A stretch of DNA of 64,000 bases from the NCBI GenBank assembly GCA_963710315.1, contig CAVPZW010000007.1, positions 62,001 to 126,000 on the forward strand, written 5' to 3'. The position numbers and the translations under genes were made by a program. The notes beneath the pieces are model-generated. The model was not told the origin of the DNA. It was given only the letters and a program-made list of their open reading frames with translations, and made no database searches. This DNA comes from Palsa-360 sp963710315 (GTDB lineage Bacteria > Acidobacteriota > Terriglobia > Acidiferrales > UBA7541). Shown one piece after another: positions 19,138 to 26,965 of the stretch. The first letter of the stretch is position 1. The number at the start of each line of letters is the position of its first letter.

Positions 19138-19831
19138 CTATTGTCCGCTCTCGATGCCCAGGTTTTCGCGCACCCAGGCGTGTCCTGCTTCAAAATGTCG
19201 TAATCCTTGCGCAGCGGGAAGCCCTGCCACTCGTCCGGCAGCAGAATGCGCTTCAGGTCCGGATGGCCTTCAAAGACGATGCCGAACATGTCGTACACTT
19301 CGCGCTCCAGCCAGTTCGCCGTGGGCCAGATTCCCTGCACGCTGGGCACGCGCTCGTTCTCTGCCGCATGGACTTTCAGGCGCAGCCGCTCGTTCTTTTC
19401 AAACGAATAGAGATCAGCACGACATCGAAACGCTTTTCGCGCTTGGGCCAGTCCACCGCGGTCAGGTCGCACAAGCAGTCGAATTTCTCATCGTCCCGGC
19501 TGTACAGCGCGATTTCCCCGAGCAGTTCCCGCGCGACCACCAGAATGGCCTGTTTGCGATCCGTCCAGGCTTCCAGGATGGCCGGCCCGAATTTCTCCTT
19601 GTAACGTTTCACAAGGTCGTTATCGAGCGCAACAGGGCCTTCTTTCGGTGCAGGAGGCGCGGCGGGCGGACGCGGCGCAGCCGGAGGTTTTGCGGCAGCA
19701 GCGGCCGGAGGAGTTGCGGGAGGAGTGGCCGGTTTAGATGCGGCTTCTCCCCCTGCGGCTGGCGTCTTAGCCACAGGCGGTTCGTTCGCTGAACTCGCGG
19801 ACGGCTGCTTCTCTTCCGGGTCGTTTGCCAT
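19138..19831 (-). CDS. nuoC: NADH-quinone oxidoreductase subunit C (NuoC), with Ala/Pro-rich N-terminal tail, frameshifted
   Basis: NuoC is the 30-kDa peripheral-arm subunit. The first 65 or so residues are low-complexity Ala/Pro/Lys (for example PATPPATPPAAAAAKPPAAP), an extension most homologues lack. The domain begins near LVKRYKEKFGPAILEAW. After KRFDVVL, near 19415, it shifts frame to YSFEKNERLRLKVHAAENE and the signature LEREVYDMFGIVFEGHPDLK plus RILLPDEWQGFPLRKDYD. One more shift near 19180 gives WVRENLGIESGQ and the TAG at 19138. No nuoB lies between it and nuoA; the 197-bp gap before it is non-coding. Confidence 0.85.
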
Positions 19832-20028
19832 GAATTAGGAGTAAACCGGCTGCACCCCATCCGTGCAGCCAACATTAAATCGTAGCTTTTAGCACACGGC
19901 GGAAAACAGAGTCAACCTGTTCCGCAGCTATGCACTAACTTTCCTGTTTTGCGTTGTAGTGACACCCAAAAAAAATCCCGGTCACCTTCCGTGGCCGGGA
20001 CACCGTAATCAAGAAACTCGGGCGTTGC

Positions 20029-20409
20029 CTACACCCATTCGAGGGCGCCCTTACGGTAAAGCCAGACATAACCTATGACCAGGATGCCCAAAAAAACGAA
20101 CATGCTGGCCAGAGCATAAATCTCGGGCAGACGAAAGCCCTCTTCGCGCGTGGAAAACAGCACCGCCCAGGGAAACAGAAACGTGGTTTCCACATCGAAA
20201 ATGACAAATAAAATCGCAACGATGTAGAACCGCACCGAGTACCGCCCGCGCGTATCGCCTTCAGCCTCAACGCCGCACTCGTAGGGCTTAAGCTTTGCGC
20301 CTACGGCCACTGGAGTCGGGCGGATGAACTTGAAAAGGATCAGCGAGGCTGCCGGGAACGCTGCCGCGAGCAAGGCAAAAATAAAGATCGGTATGTATTG
20401 AGCCGGCAT
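20029..20409 (-). CDS. nuoA: NADH-quinone oxidoreductase subunit A (NuoA)
   Basis: NuoA is a three-helix membrane subunit at the base of complex I. I choose the ATG at 20409, which gives MPAQYIPIFIFALLAAAFPA and a 126-residue protein. A frame-open extension to 20466 would add a polar stretch not seen in the family. The motif KPYECGVEAEGDTRGRYSVR holds the conserved loop cysteine. VIFDVETTFLFPWAV with the two conserved acidic residues follows. It is the first gene of the minus-strand cluster. The promoter probably lies in the 220-bp gap shared with the divergent gene at 20630. Confidence 0.93.
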   Translation of the reverse strand: MPAQYIPIFIFALLAAAFPAASLILFKFIRPTPVAVGAKLKPYECGVEAEGDTRGRYSVRFYIVAILFVIFDVETTFLFPWAVLFSTREEGFRLPEIYALASMFVFLGILVIGYVWLYRKGALEWV

Positions 20410-20629
20410 ACTTAAGTTGTCGCCCGAAATCCTAACACACCAGTCAAGAGGGGGCCACTTTCCCACCGCGACTTTAGGCGGATATCGACGAATGACGCGT
20501 TACGGTTAACTCCGTATGGCATTGGGCAAATGAGGCTGCAAATGGCGCGCCCACGGCAATGGCGGCAGCTACAATGAAACGTACTGATTCGGAGCAGGAA
20601 AGTGCTGTCGATCTGAGGGAGGTATCGCA

Positions 20630-21223
20630 ATGCGTACGGCTATTTCCCTATTGGGAGCGTTTCTTTTCCTTGCAACATCGGCCTTCGCGCAGGGGCCAGC
20701 TGGCGTTGGTTCAGAGGGCGGGTACCTTTCCGTGGGCAATCACGCGGAAAACAAGTGGGAAGTCGCAATCGGCTATCAGTACAACCGCGACAATTTGCTT
20801 GGAAGCCCATTTAATACGCACGGTCTGAACGTCAGCGCCACCCGATACTTCGGACGATGGCTGGGCGCGGAAGCTCAGCTGGGAACCGGTTTTTTCGGGA
20901 ATTCAGGGCAGACTTCCACCCCACCGAATCTGGATGTCAAATCGACTTTCTTCGGCGCAGGCCCCCGAGTGGCCTGGCGCACCCTCGGCCGCTTTGAACC
21001 CTGGGCGCACCTGGTGGTCGGCGTAGAGCACTATCGCTTCAGCCAAACAGCGGGGTTGCTGGGCAGCAACACTGCCCTTGCCGGCGCGGCGGGAGCCGGA
21101 GTGGATTACTTTCTCTTGCCACACATTGGCCTGCGGGCTGAAGGGGACTTCATAGGTTCGCGCTTTTTTTCGACAAATCAGAGATCGTTTCAATTTTCCG
21201 GCGGAGTGGTATTCGGTTTCTAG
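20630..21223 (+). CDS. Outer-membrane beta-barrel protein (OmpA-like porin fold)
   Basis: A 197-residue exported protein with a clear signal peptide (MRTAISLLGAFLFLATSAFA, then QG). The rest alternates polar and hydrophobic residues in beta-strand fashion with aromatic ends: WEVAIGYQYNRDNL, GLNVSATRYFGRWLGAEAQL, WAHLVVGVEHYRFSQ and a terminal FQFSGGVVFGF. A C-terminal phenylalanine is the usual signal for outer-membrane insertion. The strong site GAGGGAGGT lies just before the ATG. This size fits an eight-stranded barrel. The specific role is unknown, and no operon partner is evident. Confidence 0.8.
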   Translation: MRTAISLLGAFLFLATSAFAQGPAGVGSEGGYLSVGNHAENKWEVAIGYQYNRDNLLGSPFNTHGLNVSATRYFGRWLGAEAQLGTGFFGNSGQTSTPPNLDVKSTFFGAGPRVAWRTLGRFEPWAHLVVGVEHYRFSQTAGLLGSNTALAGAAGAGVDYFLLPHIGLRAEGDFIGSRFFSTNQRSFQFSGGVVFGF

Positions 21224-21445
21224 CTCTCAGCTTCCGGGCCCAGCTCGCGCCTTTTCTCTCCTCAAGTCCATGTGACTCCATGTGACAAGGGCCACTTCTT
21301 GGTGTAACCTGAACCACTGAATCAAACGCAATTCATCGACAATAAATCGGAGTGAAGTTTCGCCAGGGGCGGTGGAAATGTGTCCCGCCCGGATGCATGG
21401 CTTCGATTTAACGAATTGCGCAAACCAGGATGAAGGGGTGCGGAA
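21224..21445. other. Intergenic region without recognised features
   Basis: This stretch holds a direct CCATGTGACTCCATGTGAC duplication at about 21267-21285 and no credible ORF or hairpin. It probably contains the promoter of the following membrane-protein gene. Confidence 0.4.
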
Positions 21446-21961
21446 ATGCCAGGGTGGTTGCCAACGTGGGTGCTTCACTTTTGCCAGTGGCTGGACCAGA
21501 CAGCGTTCGGCCATGAAATGAGGGAATCCCTCTATTTATTTCCGGTGATCGAGACGCTTCACGTGTTTGGAATCGTCTCCCTTGTTACCTCTGCATTCCT
21601 GCTGGATATGCGCCTGTTCGGCGTGGGCCCCATGAAAGACGAGCCTGTCGAGAAGCTGGCCAAGTGGATTTTGCCCTGGGTGATTGCCGGATTCACGGTG
21701 CAGTTCATCACCGGCGTTCTCATGTTTTCCGCGGAAGCCACGCGATCCGCCGTCAATTCGTTTTTTTGGTTCAAGATGTTCGCGATTGTAGCCGCGGGAA
21801 TCAACGCGCTGGTGTTTCACACGACCGTCTATAAGCAGGTGGGCACGTGGAAGGATGCGCGGGTCGCTCCAATCGGGGCGCGCGTTTACGGAATGTTTTC
21901 GGTAATTCTGTGGCTGAGCATCATTACGCTGGGCCGGTGGTTCTCGTTCCACCTGACGTAG
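21446..21961 (+). CDS. Small membrane protein, DUF6644-like
   Basis: A 171-residue protein with about four predicted transmembrane segments: YLFPVIETLHVFGIVSLVTS, WVIAGFTVQFITGVLMFSA, FFWFKMFAIVAAGINALVF and VYGMFSVILWLSIITLGRW. The N-terminal part (WLDQTAFGHEMRESLYLFP) and the histidine in the first helix resemble a family of bacterial membrane proteins, DUF6644, as far as I can judge from memory. Conserved histidines in helices might suggest haem or metal binding, but that is speculation. It stands alone, followed by a GC-rich hairpin. The function is unknown. Confidence 0.65.
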   Translation: MPGWLPTWVLHFCQWLDQTAFGHEMRESLYLFPVIETLHVFGIVSLVTSAFLLDMRLFGVGPMKDEPVEKLAKWILPWVIAGFTVQFITGVLMFSAEATRSAVNSFFWFKMFAIVAAGINALVFHTTVYKQVGTWKDARVAPIGARVYGMFSVILWLSIITLGRWFSFHLT

Positions 21962-21984
21962 GCGAAGGCGTGTAGCTGAGGGTT

Positions 21985-22011
21985 GTGGCGCCGGCGTCCC
22001 GCCGGCGCCAC
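21985..22011. terminator. GC-rich hairpin downstream of the membrane protein gene
   Basis: GTGGCGCCGGCG and CGCCGGCGCCAC are perfect 12-bp arms around a short loop. It lies between the plus-strand gene ending at 21961 and the minus-strand osmC ending at 22065, so it could terminate both. No long T-run follows. Confidence 0.5.
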
Positions 22012-22064
22012 CAAAAGCAATCCATTCGCAACAAAAACAAAAATATTCTTGCCGAGAGTTGAAA

Positions 22065-22508
22065 CTACGCGCTGGCCGCCGTACCGCCAACCAGTTTCGT
22101 TGACATGGTGATCTCCGCCTTCAGCAAGCGCGAGATGGGGCATCCGGCCTTGGCATTCTGCGCGGCTGTTTCGAATGCCGCGGGATTGGCTCCCGGAATC
22201 TTGGCGGTTACGTCGAGATGAATCTTGGTAATTGTGAAACCTGCTTCCAACTTTTCGAACGTCAAGTTGGCGGTGGTTTCGATCGATTCCGCGGTCATTC
22301 CTGCGTTGCCCAGCTGGCCGGAGAGCGCCATGCTGAAGCATCCCGCATGCGCCGCCGCGATCAACTCCTCGGGATTGGTGCCGATTCCGTTCTCAAAGCG
22401 CGTTGAAAACGAATATTGGGTGTTCGACAACACTTTGCTTTCCGTGGAGACGACTCCCTTGCCTTCCTTGAGCGAACCGTTCCAGACTGCCGAAGCTTTT
22501 CTGATCAT
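22065..22508 (-). CDS. OsmC/Ohr family peroxiredoxin
   Basis: OsmC-type proteins reduce organic hydroperoxides with two redox cysteines. The 147-residue product has the pattern GTNPEELIAAAHAGCFSMAL with the first cysteine near residue 60 and AGCPISRLLKAEITM with the second near 125. It also has the GIGTNPEEL loop found in the OsmC rather than Ohr subgroup. I place the start at 22508, preceded by GGAGGAAACATC; an upstream ATG at 22574 lacks such a site. It is the last gene of the purA-to-osmC minus-strand run, 74 bp after proC. Confidence 0.9.
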   Translation of the reverse strand: MIRKASAVWNGSLKEGKGVVSTESKVLSNTQYSFSTRFENGIGTNPEELIAAAHAGCFSMALSGQLGNAGMTAESIETTANLTFEKLEAGFTITKIHLDVTAKIPGANPAAFETAAQNAKAGCPISRLLKAEITMSTKLVGGTAASA

Positions 22509-22582
22509 GTGATGTTTCCTCCGTTGGGATTTGATGTATTCATTTTGAAATCGGCTACATAAAAATAATTCCACTCATACTT

Positions 22583-23434
22583 CTAAGACTCGACGATCAA
22601 TTCCTTGGCGCGCTGCGTGGCTTTCATCACGGCCTTGATCAACGTCACGCGCAACTTTCCGTCCTCGAGTTCCAGGATGCCGTCCATTGTAGAGCCTGCG
22701 GGCGTGGTTACGGCATCTTTCAACAACGCGGGATGGTCGCCCGTATCGAGGACCATTCGCGCCGCGCCCATCATGGTCTGCGCCGCGAGCAGCGTGGAAA
22801 CGTCGCGGGGCAATCCAACCTTTACGCCGCCTTCGGCAAGCGATTCGAGAATGATATAGATGAACGCGGTGCCGCTGGCGGAAAGCCCGGTCACGGCGTC
22901 GATTTGCTTTTCGTCCACATCCACGACGCGCCCCACGGCTTCAAACATGGCTCGCGCGATTTCCATGTGTTCCTTGCCCGCGTGAATTCCCTTCGCGAGG
23001 CCGGTCATGCCGCAACCGATGGCGCAAGGCGTGTTGGGCATTGCGCGGACCACCGGCAGATCCATGCCCAGCTGCTTTTCCATGAGCTGCGTGGTGACCG
23101 ACGCCACCACCGACACGATCAGCTTCCCCGCCTTCATCTCCGGCTTGATCTCTTCCAGAACTTCCTTCACCACCTGAGGCTTCACGGCCAGCAGGATGAT
23201 GTCCGCGCCGTGCGCCGCCGCGCGATTGTCGGTGGATGCCGTAATGCCCAATTGTTTGGCGAGCGAGCGCGCCTTCTCCGCATGGCGCACCGTGGCGTGC
23301 ACATGCTTCGGCTGCACCAGCTTCTGCTCAAGAAATGCGCGCAGCAATATTCCGCCGATCTTTCCCGCGCCAAGCACGGCCAGCCGCTTATTGGCCAGTT
23401 TGCCCGCCAGTTTGCCCGAAGGTGTCATTTTCAT
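22583..23434 (-). CDS. proC: Pyrroline-5-carboxylate reductase
   Basis: ProC reduces pyrroline-5-carboxylate to proline with NAD(P)H, the last step of proline synthesis. The protein has an N-terminal Rossmann motif (LAVLGAGKIGGILLRAF), the mid-domain LLAVKPQVVKEVLEEI, then VRAMPNTPCAIGCGMTG, and the C-terminal dimer signature VTGLSASGTAFIYIILESLA plus VTTPAGSTMDGILELE. Length is about 283 residues from the ATG at 23434. An upstream GTG or ATG would add about 11 residues. It is a complete, normal-looking gene between the mogA-like gene and osmC. Confidence 0.94.
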   Translation of the reverse strand: MKMTPSGKLAGKLANKRLAVLGAGKIGGILLRAFLEQKLVQPKHVHATVRHAEKARSLAKQLGITASTDNRAAAHGADIILLAVKPQVVKEVLEEIKPEMKAGKLIVSVVASVTTQLMEKQLGMDLPVVRAMPNTPCAIGCGMTGLAKGIHAGKEHMEIARAMFEAVGRVVDVDEKQIDAVTGLSASGTAFIYIILESLAEGGVKVGLPRDVSTLLAAQTMMGAARMVLDTGDHPALLKDAVTTPAGSTMDGILELEDGKLRVTLIKAVMKATQRAKELIVES

Positions 23435-23549
23435 GGTCCCAGCATTGTTGACGAGGCCAAGCCGCACGTCAACCTTGTTGTTCCTTCACATGAGATGGTA
23501 TTGGGAATTACTGGTACTCGTCTCGACCTGATCGGGACGAGAGTATAGA

Positions 23550-23592
23550 GTAGCCCCGATGAAAATCCCCGCGTCTGAAGACGCGGGCTACA
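23550..23592. repeat. REP-like hairpin between the mogA-like gene and proC
   Basis: GTAGCCCCGATGAAAATCCC is followed by the stem CCCGCGTCTGAAGACGCGGG and the CTAC end. It is a partial member of the GTAG/CTAC hairpin family. Confidence 0.6.
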
Positions 23593-23623
23593 AAACGAAT
23601 TGCGATATAACACACGCCTACAA

Positions 23624-24100
23624 TTAATCGTGCCGCGCCCCGCCGATGATTTGCACGGAGTGCGGCAATAAATCGGCAACGGCGTCCAGCGATTCGACCG
23701 CGCCGCGCGGACTGCCCGGCAGATTGATAATCAAAACTTGGCCGCGAACTCCCGCGACCGCGCGGGAAAGTACTGCGCGGGGCGTCTTCTTGCGCCCTTC
23801 GGCGCGCATCAGTTCGGAAAATCCGGGCAAAAGTTTCTGACAGACTGCCATGGTGGCTTCCGGCGTGGAATCCCTCGGACCAATTCCAGTGCCTCCGGTT
23901 GTCAGGATCAAGTCCACCGCGCCGCCTTCCTCAAGCGACAGCAGGCGCTCGCGAATCTCCGCCGGTTCATCGGGCAAGACGCCCTCTGAAACCACCTCCC
24001 AGCCGAGTTGCACGCACCTTTCGCGCACACTTGGGCCGGAAGCATCTTTATTTGTGCCTCAAGATACCGTATCGCTGATGGTCAGAATTGCTACGCGCAT
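23624..24100 (-). CDS. MogA/MoaB-type molybdopterin adenylyltransferase, in-frame TGA at codon 14
   Basis: MogA/MoaB proteins adenylate molybdopterin before metal insertion. The body is convincing: DLILTTGGTGIGPRDSTPEA near residue 66 and LIINLPGSPRGAVESLDAV near 125. The natural start is the ATG at 24100 (after a GGAG), giving MRVAILTISDTVS. Codon 14 is then TGA (24059-24061), followed without a frame change by GTNKDASGPSVRERC, the normal family continuation. The stop falls at a variable position of the S-x-G motif. It could be a base error, a nonsense mutation or, less likely, bypassed by a GTG restart at 24028 that would lose the first beta-strand. Confidence 0.82.
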
Positions 24101-24198
24101 GGGAAGACTCCGATTCCTTTTGTTTGCGATATCAGTTTCAAATTATTATTTTTGACGCGGATTTCAAAGTTTGCGGCAAATGTATTTCACATTTTGGC

Positions 24199-24275
24199 AT
24201 TCCGAGCGAAGCGAGGAATCTCTCTTTCTTTTCGCTGGCTCAAAACGAAGAGAGATTCCTCGCTTCGCTCGGAAT
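24199..24275. repeat. Long palindrome of the CGAGCGAAGCGAGGAAT type
   Basis: Arms 24199-24223 (ATTCCGAGCGAAGCGAGGAA, then TCTCT) and 24251-24275 are perfect inverted copies around a loop of about 27 bases. It lies in the promoter-side gap between the mogA-like gene and the response regulator gene, both on the minus strand, and could form a strong hairpin in their transcript. Confidence 0.85.
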
Positions 24276-24371
24276 GACAAAGTTACCACTTATTCGCCAG
24301 CCTCTTCAGTTTGCAGGGTTCGTCCGTGCCAGAGGCAAAAACCCACAGGCTGAAGCCTATGCCACGAACTG

Positions 24372-25118
24372 CTAGCTTCCCACGCTTTGATTGGCTTCGT
24401 CCATCAGGCGCATGGCTTCCATCAGCAGGCCGGTGGTGGATAGCGTGGTGGTTTCGCGATCCGACGTTGCGCCAAATTCAATTTCAAATTCGCCGTCGAG
24501 CCATGCAATCACTTGATAGGCCACGGCGTCGCCTTCGGTGCCGCCAAGCTGCCCGTGCCTGCATTGTCCCGCGACGAAGTACAGTTCCGCTTCTTCCTCG
24601 CCGCGTCGCAACGTCAGCTTGCACGTCTTTTGACCCATTTCCAGCGATTGCATCAGTTCGGTGACGCTCATTTCCTCTAGGCGCCCTTGAATGACTCCGG
24701 GGCGCGAGGCGCGCTTCTGCATTTTTTCCAGCTGCAGACGATCCACAATTTTTTTCACCTGGCGAACCAGGTCGGCCACGAAAAACGGCTTGGGAATAAA
24801 GTCCTCAACACCGCCGCCCACCGCCGGACGCAGTTTTTCCTCGATGTCGCCGCGGCTGGCCACAAAGACGAAAGGGATATTTCGGGTGTTCTCGCGGCTG
24901 CGCAATTTTTCGAAGAGCTGCCGCCCATCCAGGCCGGGCATGCGAAAGTCGGAAACGATTAGATCGGGAGGATTGTCGATGGACTTCAGCAGCGCGTCCG
25001 CGCCATCGCTCGACGAAACTACGGCGCAGTGCGATTCCATCCCTCGGCAAATAAGATCGCGGATCATCGGATTGTCATCGACAATCAGCACCTGCACGTC
25101 TTGGGACGGGGTCTTCAT
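24372..25118 (-). CDS. Response regulator with REC and DUF4388 (PATAN-like) domains
   Basis: The 248-residue protein has a CheY-like receiver: VLIVDDNPMIRDLICRG at the N-terminus, the phospho-acceptor aspartate in DLIVSDFRMPGLDG near residue 56, and the conserved lysine in VEDFIPKPF near 108. After a charged linker the C-terminal half (VIQGRLEEMSVTELMQSLEM, then GKLTL-like and ELYFVAGQ segments) matches the DUF4388 family found at the end of many regulators in Acidobacteriota and Deltaproteobacteria-type bacteria. It has no DNA-binding domain, so it probably acts through protein contacts. No histidine kinase is nearby. It sits within the molybdenum cofactor gene run, but a direct link is unproven. 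Confidence 0.88.
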   Translation of the reverse strand: MKTPSQDVQVLIVDDNPMIRDLICRGMESHCAVVSSSDGADALLKSIDNPPDLIVSDFRMPGLDGRQLFEKLRSRENTRNIPFVFVASRGDIEEKLRPAVGGGVEDFIPKPFFVADLVRQVKKIVDRLQLEKMQKRASRPGVIQGRLEEMSVTELMQSLEMGQKTCKLTLRRGEEEAELYFVAGQCRHGQLGGTEGDAVAYQVIAWLDGEFEIEFGATSDRETTTLSTTGLLMEAMRLMDEANQSVGS

Positions 25119-25127
25119 CGGGAACCG

Positions 25128-25619
25128 CTACTTCTTGCGACGCAGACTTTTATGACGCAAATAATGGCCGCTCTTACCGCCAATTTTTTCGACCAGCACG
25201 ATATCGGTGATTTCCATGCCCTTGTCGAGGGCCTTGCACATGTCATAGACCGTAAGGGCCGCCGCCGACACCGCGACCAGCGCCTCCATCTCGACGCCAG
25301 TCTTGGCCGTCGCCGTGACGCGCGAAGTCACCTCAACTCCATTCTGGCATAGCCGCGCAGTCACATCAATGTGAGTCATTGCCAGCGGGTGACAAAGAGG
25401 TATCCACTCCGAAGTGCGCTTGGCCGCCGCGATTCCCGCGATTCGAGCGATTTCCAGCGGGTTTCCCTTGGGCACTTTCTGTTGGCGCAGCGCCCGCAAT
25501 ACCGCGGGCGACATGCGCACAAATCCTCGCGCCAGGGCTGTGCGCTCGGTAACTTCCTTGGCGGTCACGTCCACCATGGCCACTTCACCGCGTTTTCGGA
25601 AATGAGTTAGGTTTTTCAT
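25128..25619 (-). CDS. moaC: Cyclic pyranopterin monophosphate synthase
   Basis: MoaC completes the conversion of GTP to cyclic pyranopterin monophosphate in molybdenum cofactor synthesis. The 163-residue protein is complete: MVDVTAKEVTERTALARGFV near the N-terminus, GIAAAKRTSEWIPLCHPLAM with the conserved LCHP, VEVTSRVTATAKTGVEMEAL and ALTVYDMCKALDKGM with the catalytic lysine region. It lies 9 bases upstream of the response regulator and downstream of moeA, with a REP-like hairpin in the gap to moeA. The active-site histidine and aspartates visible in these motifs are present. Confidence 0.96.
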   Translation of the reverse strand: MKNLTHFRKRGEVAMVDVTAKEVTERTALARGFVRMSPAVLRALRQQKVPKGNPLEIARIAGIAAAKRTSEWIPLCHPLAMTHIDVTARLCQNGVEVTSRVTATAKTGVEMEALVAVSAAALTVYDMCKALDKGMEITDIVLVEKIGGKSGHYLRHKSLRRKK

Positions 25620-25626
25620 GATTCAG

Positions 25627-25693
25627 TGTAGCGCTCGCCTTTAGGCGAGCACCGTGGTTGCCGGCAAATACCCGCCTGAAGGCGGGCGCTACC
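25627..25693. repeat. REP-like hairpin pair between moeA and moaC
   Basis: Two stems, GCTCGCCTTTAGGCGAGC and CCCGCCTGAAGGCGGG, sit between GTAGC and GCTACC ends in the only sizeable gap of the purA-moeA-moaC run. Confidence 0.7.
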
Positions 25694-25738
25694 TTGCAGG
25701 ACACATTGCAAGGCTTCGATCGGCGCTGCAACGAAAGA

Positions 25739-26962
25739 CTAGATTGCCCCTCGACGCGGGATCACGTCAACCAATTCGCCGGGCGCAATTTCAGGATGCT
25801 CCGGCGAAACAATCAGAAAACCGTTTGCCAGGGCCAAGGCAACGACATCTCCTGACCCTTGCCAGGGCAGCTGCGCAACGCGCGCTTCCCTGCCTTCCCA
25901 CTCGATGCGCGCGGGCAGGAAATGCGTCATGGGGCCCTTTTCGCGAATCTGTGTGGCAAGCTTCGCGCGGAACACCGGAAGCGCACGGGGAACCCCACCG
26001 TTTAGCACGTCAATCGCCGGCAGAACGAACAGTTCGAAGGTCACCATGGTTGAAACGGGATTGCCGGGCAGCCCGAAAATCAGTTTATTGCGGCACGTCG
26101 CGAACACAGCGGGACGCCCGGGGCGAATGGAAACTCCAGTGAAATGAAATTCAGCGCCGAGGTCGGCAAGCACCTGCTCGACCAAATCGTACTTGCCCAT
26201 GGACACGCCGCCGGAAAGGACCAGAATATCCGCTTCAAGGCCGCGCTCAATGGCCGCGCGAAGAGCGACTTTTTCGTCCGGTGCGTTTCCCAGTTGAATG
26301 GTTTCCGCGCCCGCCGTGCGCGCCAGAATCTCGATGGAAATTCCATTGCTGTTGCGCACTTGCAGCGGCCCCGGCTTGGAGCGTGCGTCCACCACTTCAT
26401 CGCCGGTGGAGAGAATGGCCAGCCGTGGCGCGGCAAAAACGTCCAGGCGAGTTGCGCCTGCTTGCGCGGCGAGAGCCATTTCCGCGTAGCCCATGCGCGT
26501 TTTTGGCGCGACGAGTAGCGCTCCCTCGCGCGCTTCGGTGCCGCGAGGGACAAAGTGTTCGCCCTTTCGCGCCGCGCGCTCCAGCGTAATTGTCCGCCCG
26601 TCGCGCTTGCTGTGCTCGATCATCACCACGGCGTCCGCGCCGCTGGGCATGGCCGCGCCGGTCATGATTTCCACGCACTGGCCCTGCTGCACGGTAAGTT
26701 CCAGATGTCCGCCGGCGCGAAGTTCGCCGACACATTCCAGGCGAGCGCCCGCGTTTTGCACGTCCGCCGAGCGCACCGCGAAACCATCGCGCGTGGAGCG
26801 GTCAAAGGGAGGATAGTCTCGATCGGCAAGCACAGGGCCGGCCAGAATGCGCCCAAACGCCTGCTCGATTTCAACTTGCGCGTGCTGCAACGGGCGCTGG
26901 AGAGCTCCGGCGACCTGCACTACTTTGCTTCGCGCGTCTGTGTAGGAGAGCATGGAATTCAT
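25739..26962 (-). CDS. moeA: Molybdopterin molybdenumtransferase
   Basis: MoeA inserts molybdate into adenylated molybdopterin. The 407-residue protein shows the full domain set: an N-terminal substrate-binding part with DRDYPPFDRSTRDGFAVRSA and MTGAAMPSGADAVVMIE, the MoCF-fold domain with LAILSTGDEVVDARSKPGPL and LSGGVSMGKYDLVEQVL, and GVSIRPGRPAVFATCRNKLI then FGLPGNPVSTMVTFELF. The C-terminal barrel follows. Start choice between MNSMLSYTDARSKV and its internal ATG is open. It starts 3 bases after the purA stop, so they are probably co-transcribed. Together with moaC and the mogA-like gene it makes a partial cofactor pathway; moaA, moaD and moaE are not here. Confidence 0.95.
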   Translation of the reverse strand: MNSMLSYTDARSKVVQVAGALQRPLQHAQVEIEQAFGRILAGPVLADRDYPPFDRSTRDGFAVRSADVQNAGARLECVGELRAGGHLELTVQQGQCVEIMTGAAMPSGADAVVMIEHSKRDGRTITLERAARKGEHFVPRGTEAREGALLVAPKTRMGYAEMALAAQAGATRLDVFAAPRLAILSTGDEVVDARSKPGPLQVRNSNGISIEILARTAGAETIQLGNAPDEKVALRAAIERGLEADILVLSGGVSMGKYDLVEQVLADLGAEFHFTGVSIRPGRPAVFATCRNKLIFGLPGNPVSTMVTFELFVLPAIDVLNGGVPRALPVFRAKLATQIREKGPMTHFLPARIEWEGREARVAQLPWQGSGDVVALALANGFLIVSPEHPEIAPGELVDVIPRRGAI

Positions 26963-26965
26963 GGA

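Noticed and set aside
24198..24276. CRISPR array or attachment site at the 24.2 kb palindrome
   Set aside because: It is a single inverted pair, not spaced direct repeats, and no Cas or integrase gene is nearby.
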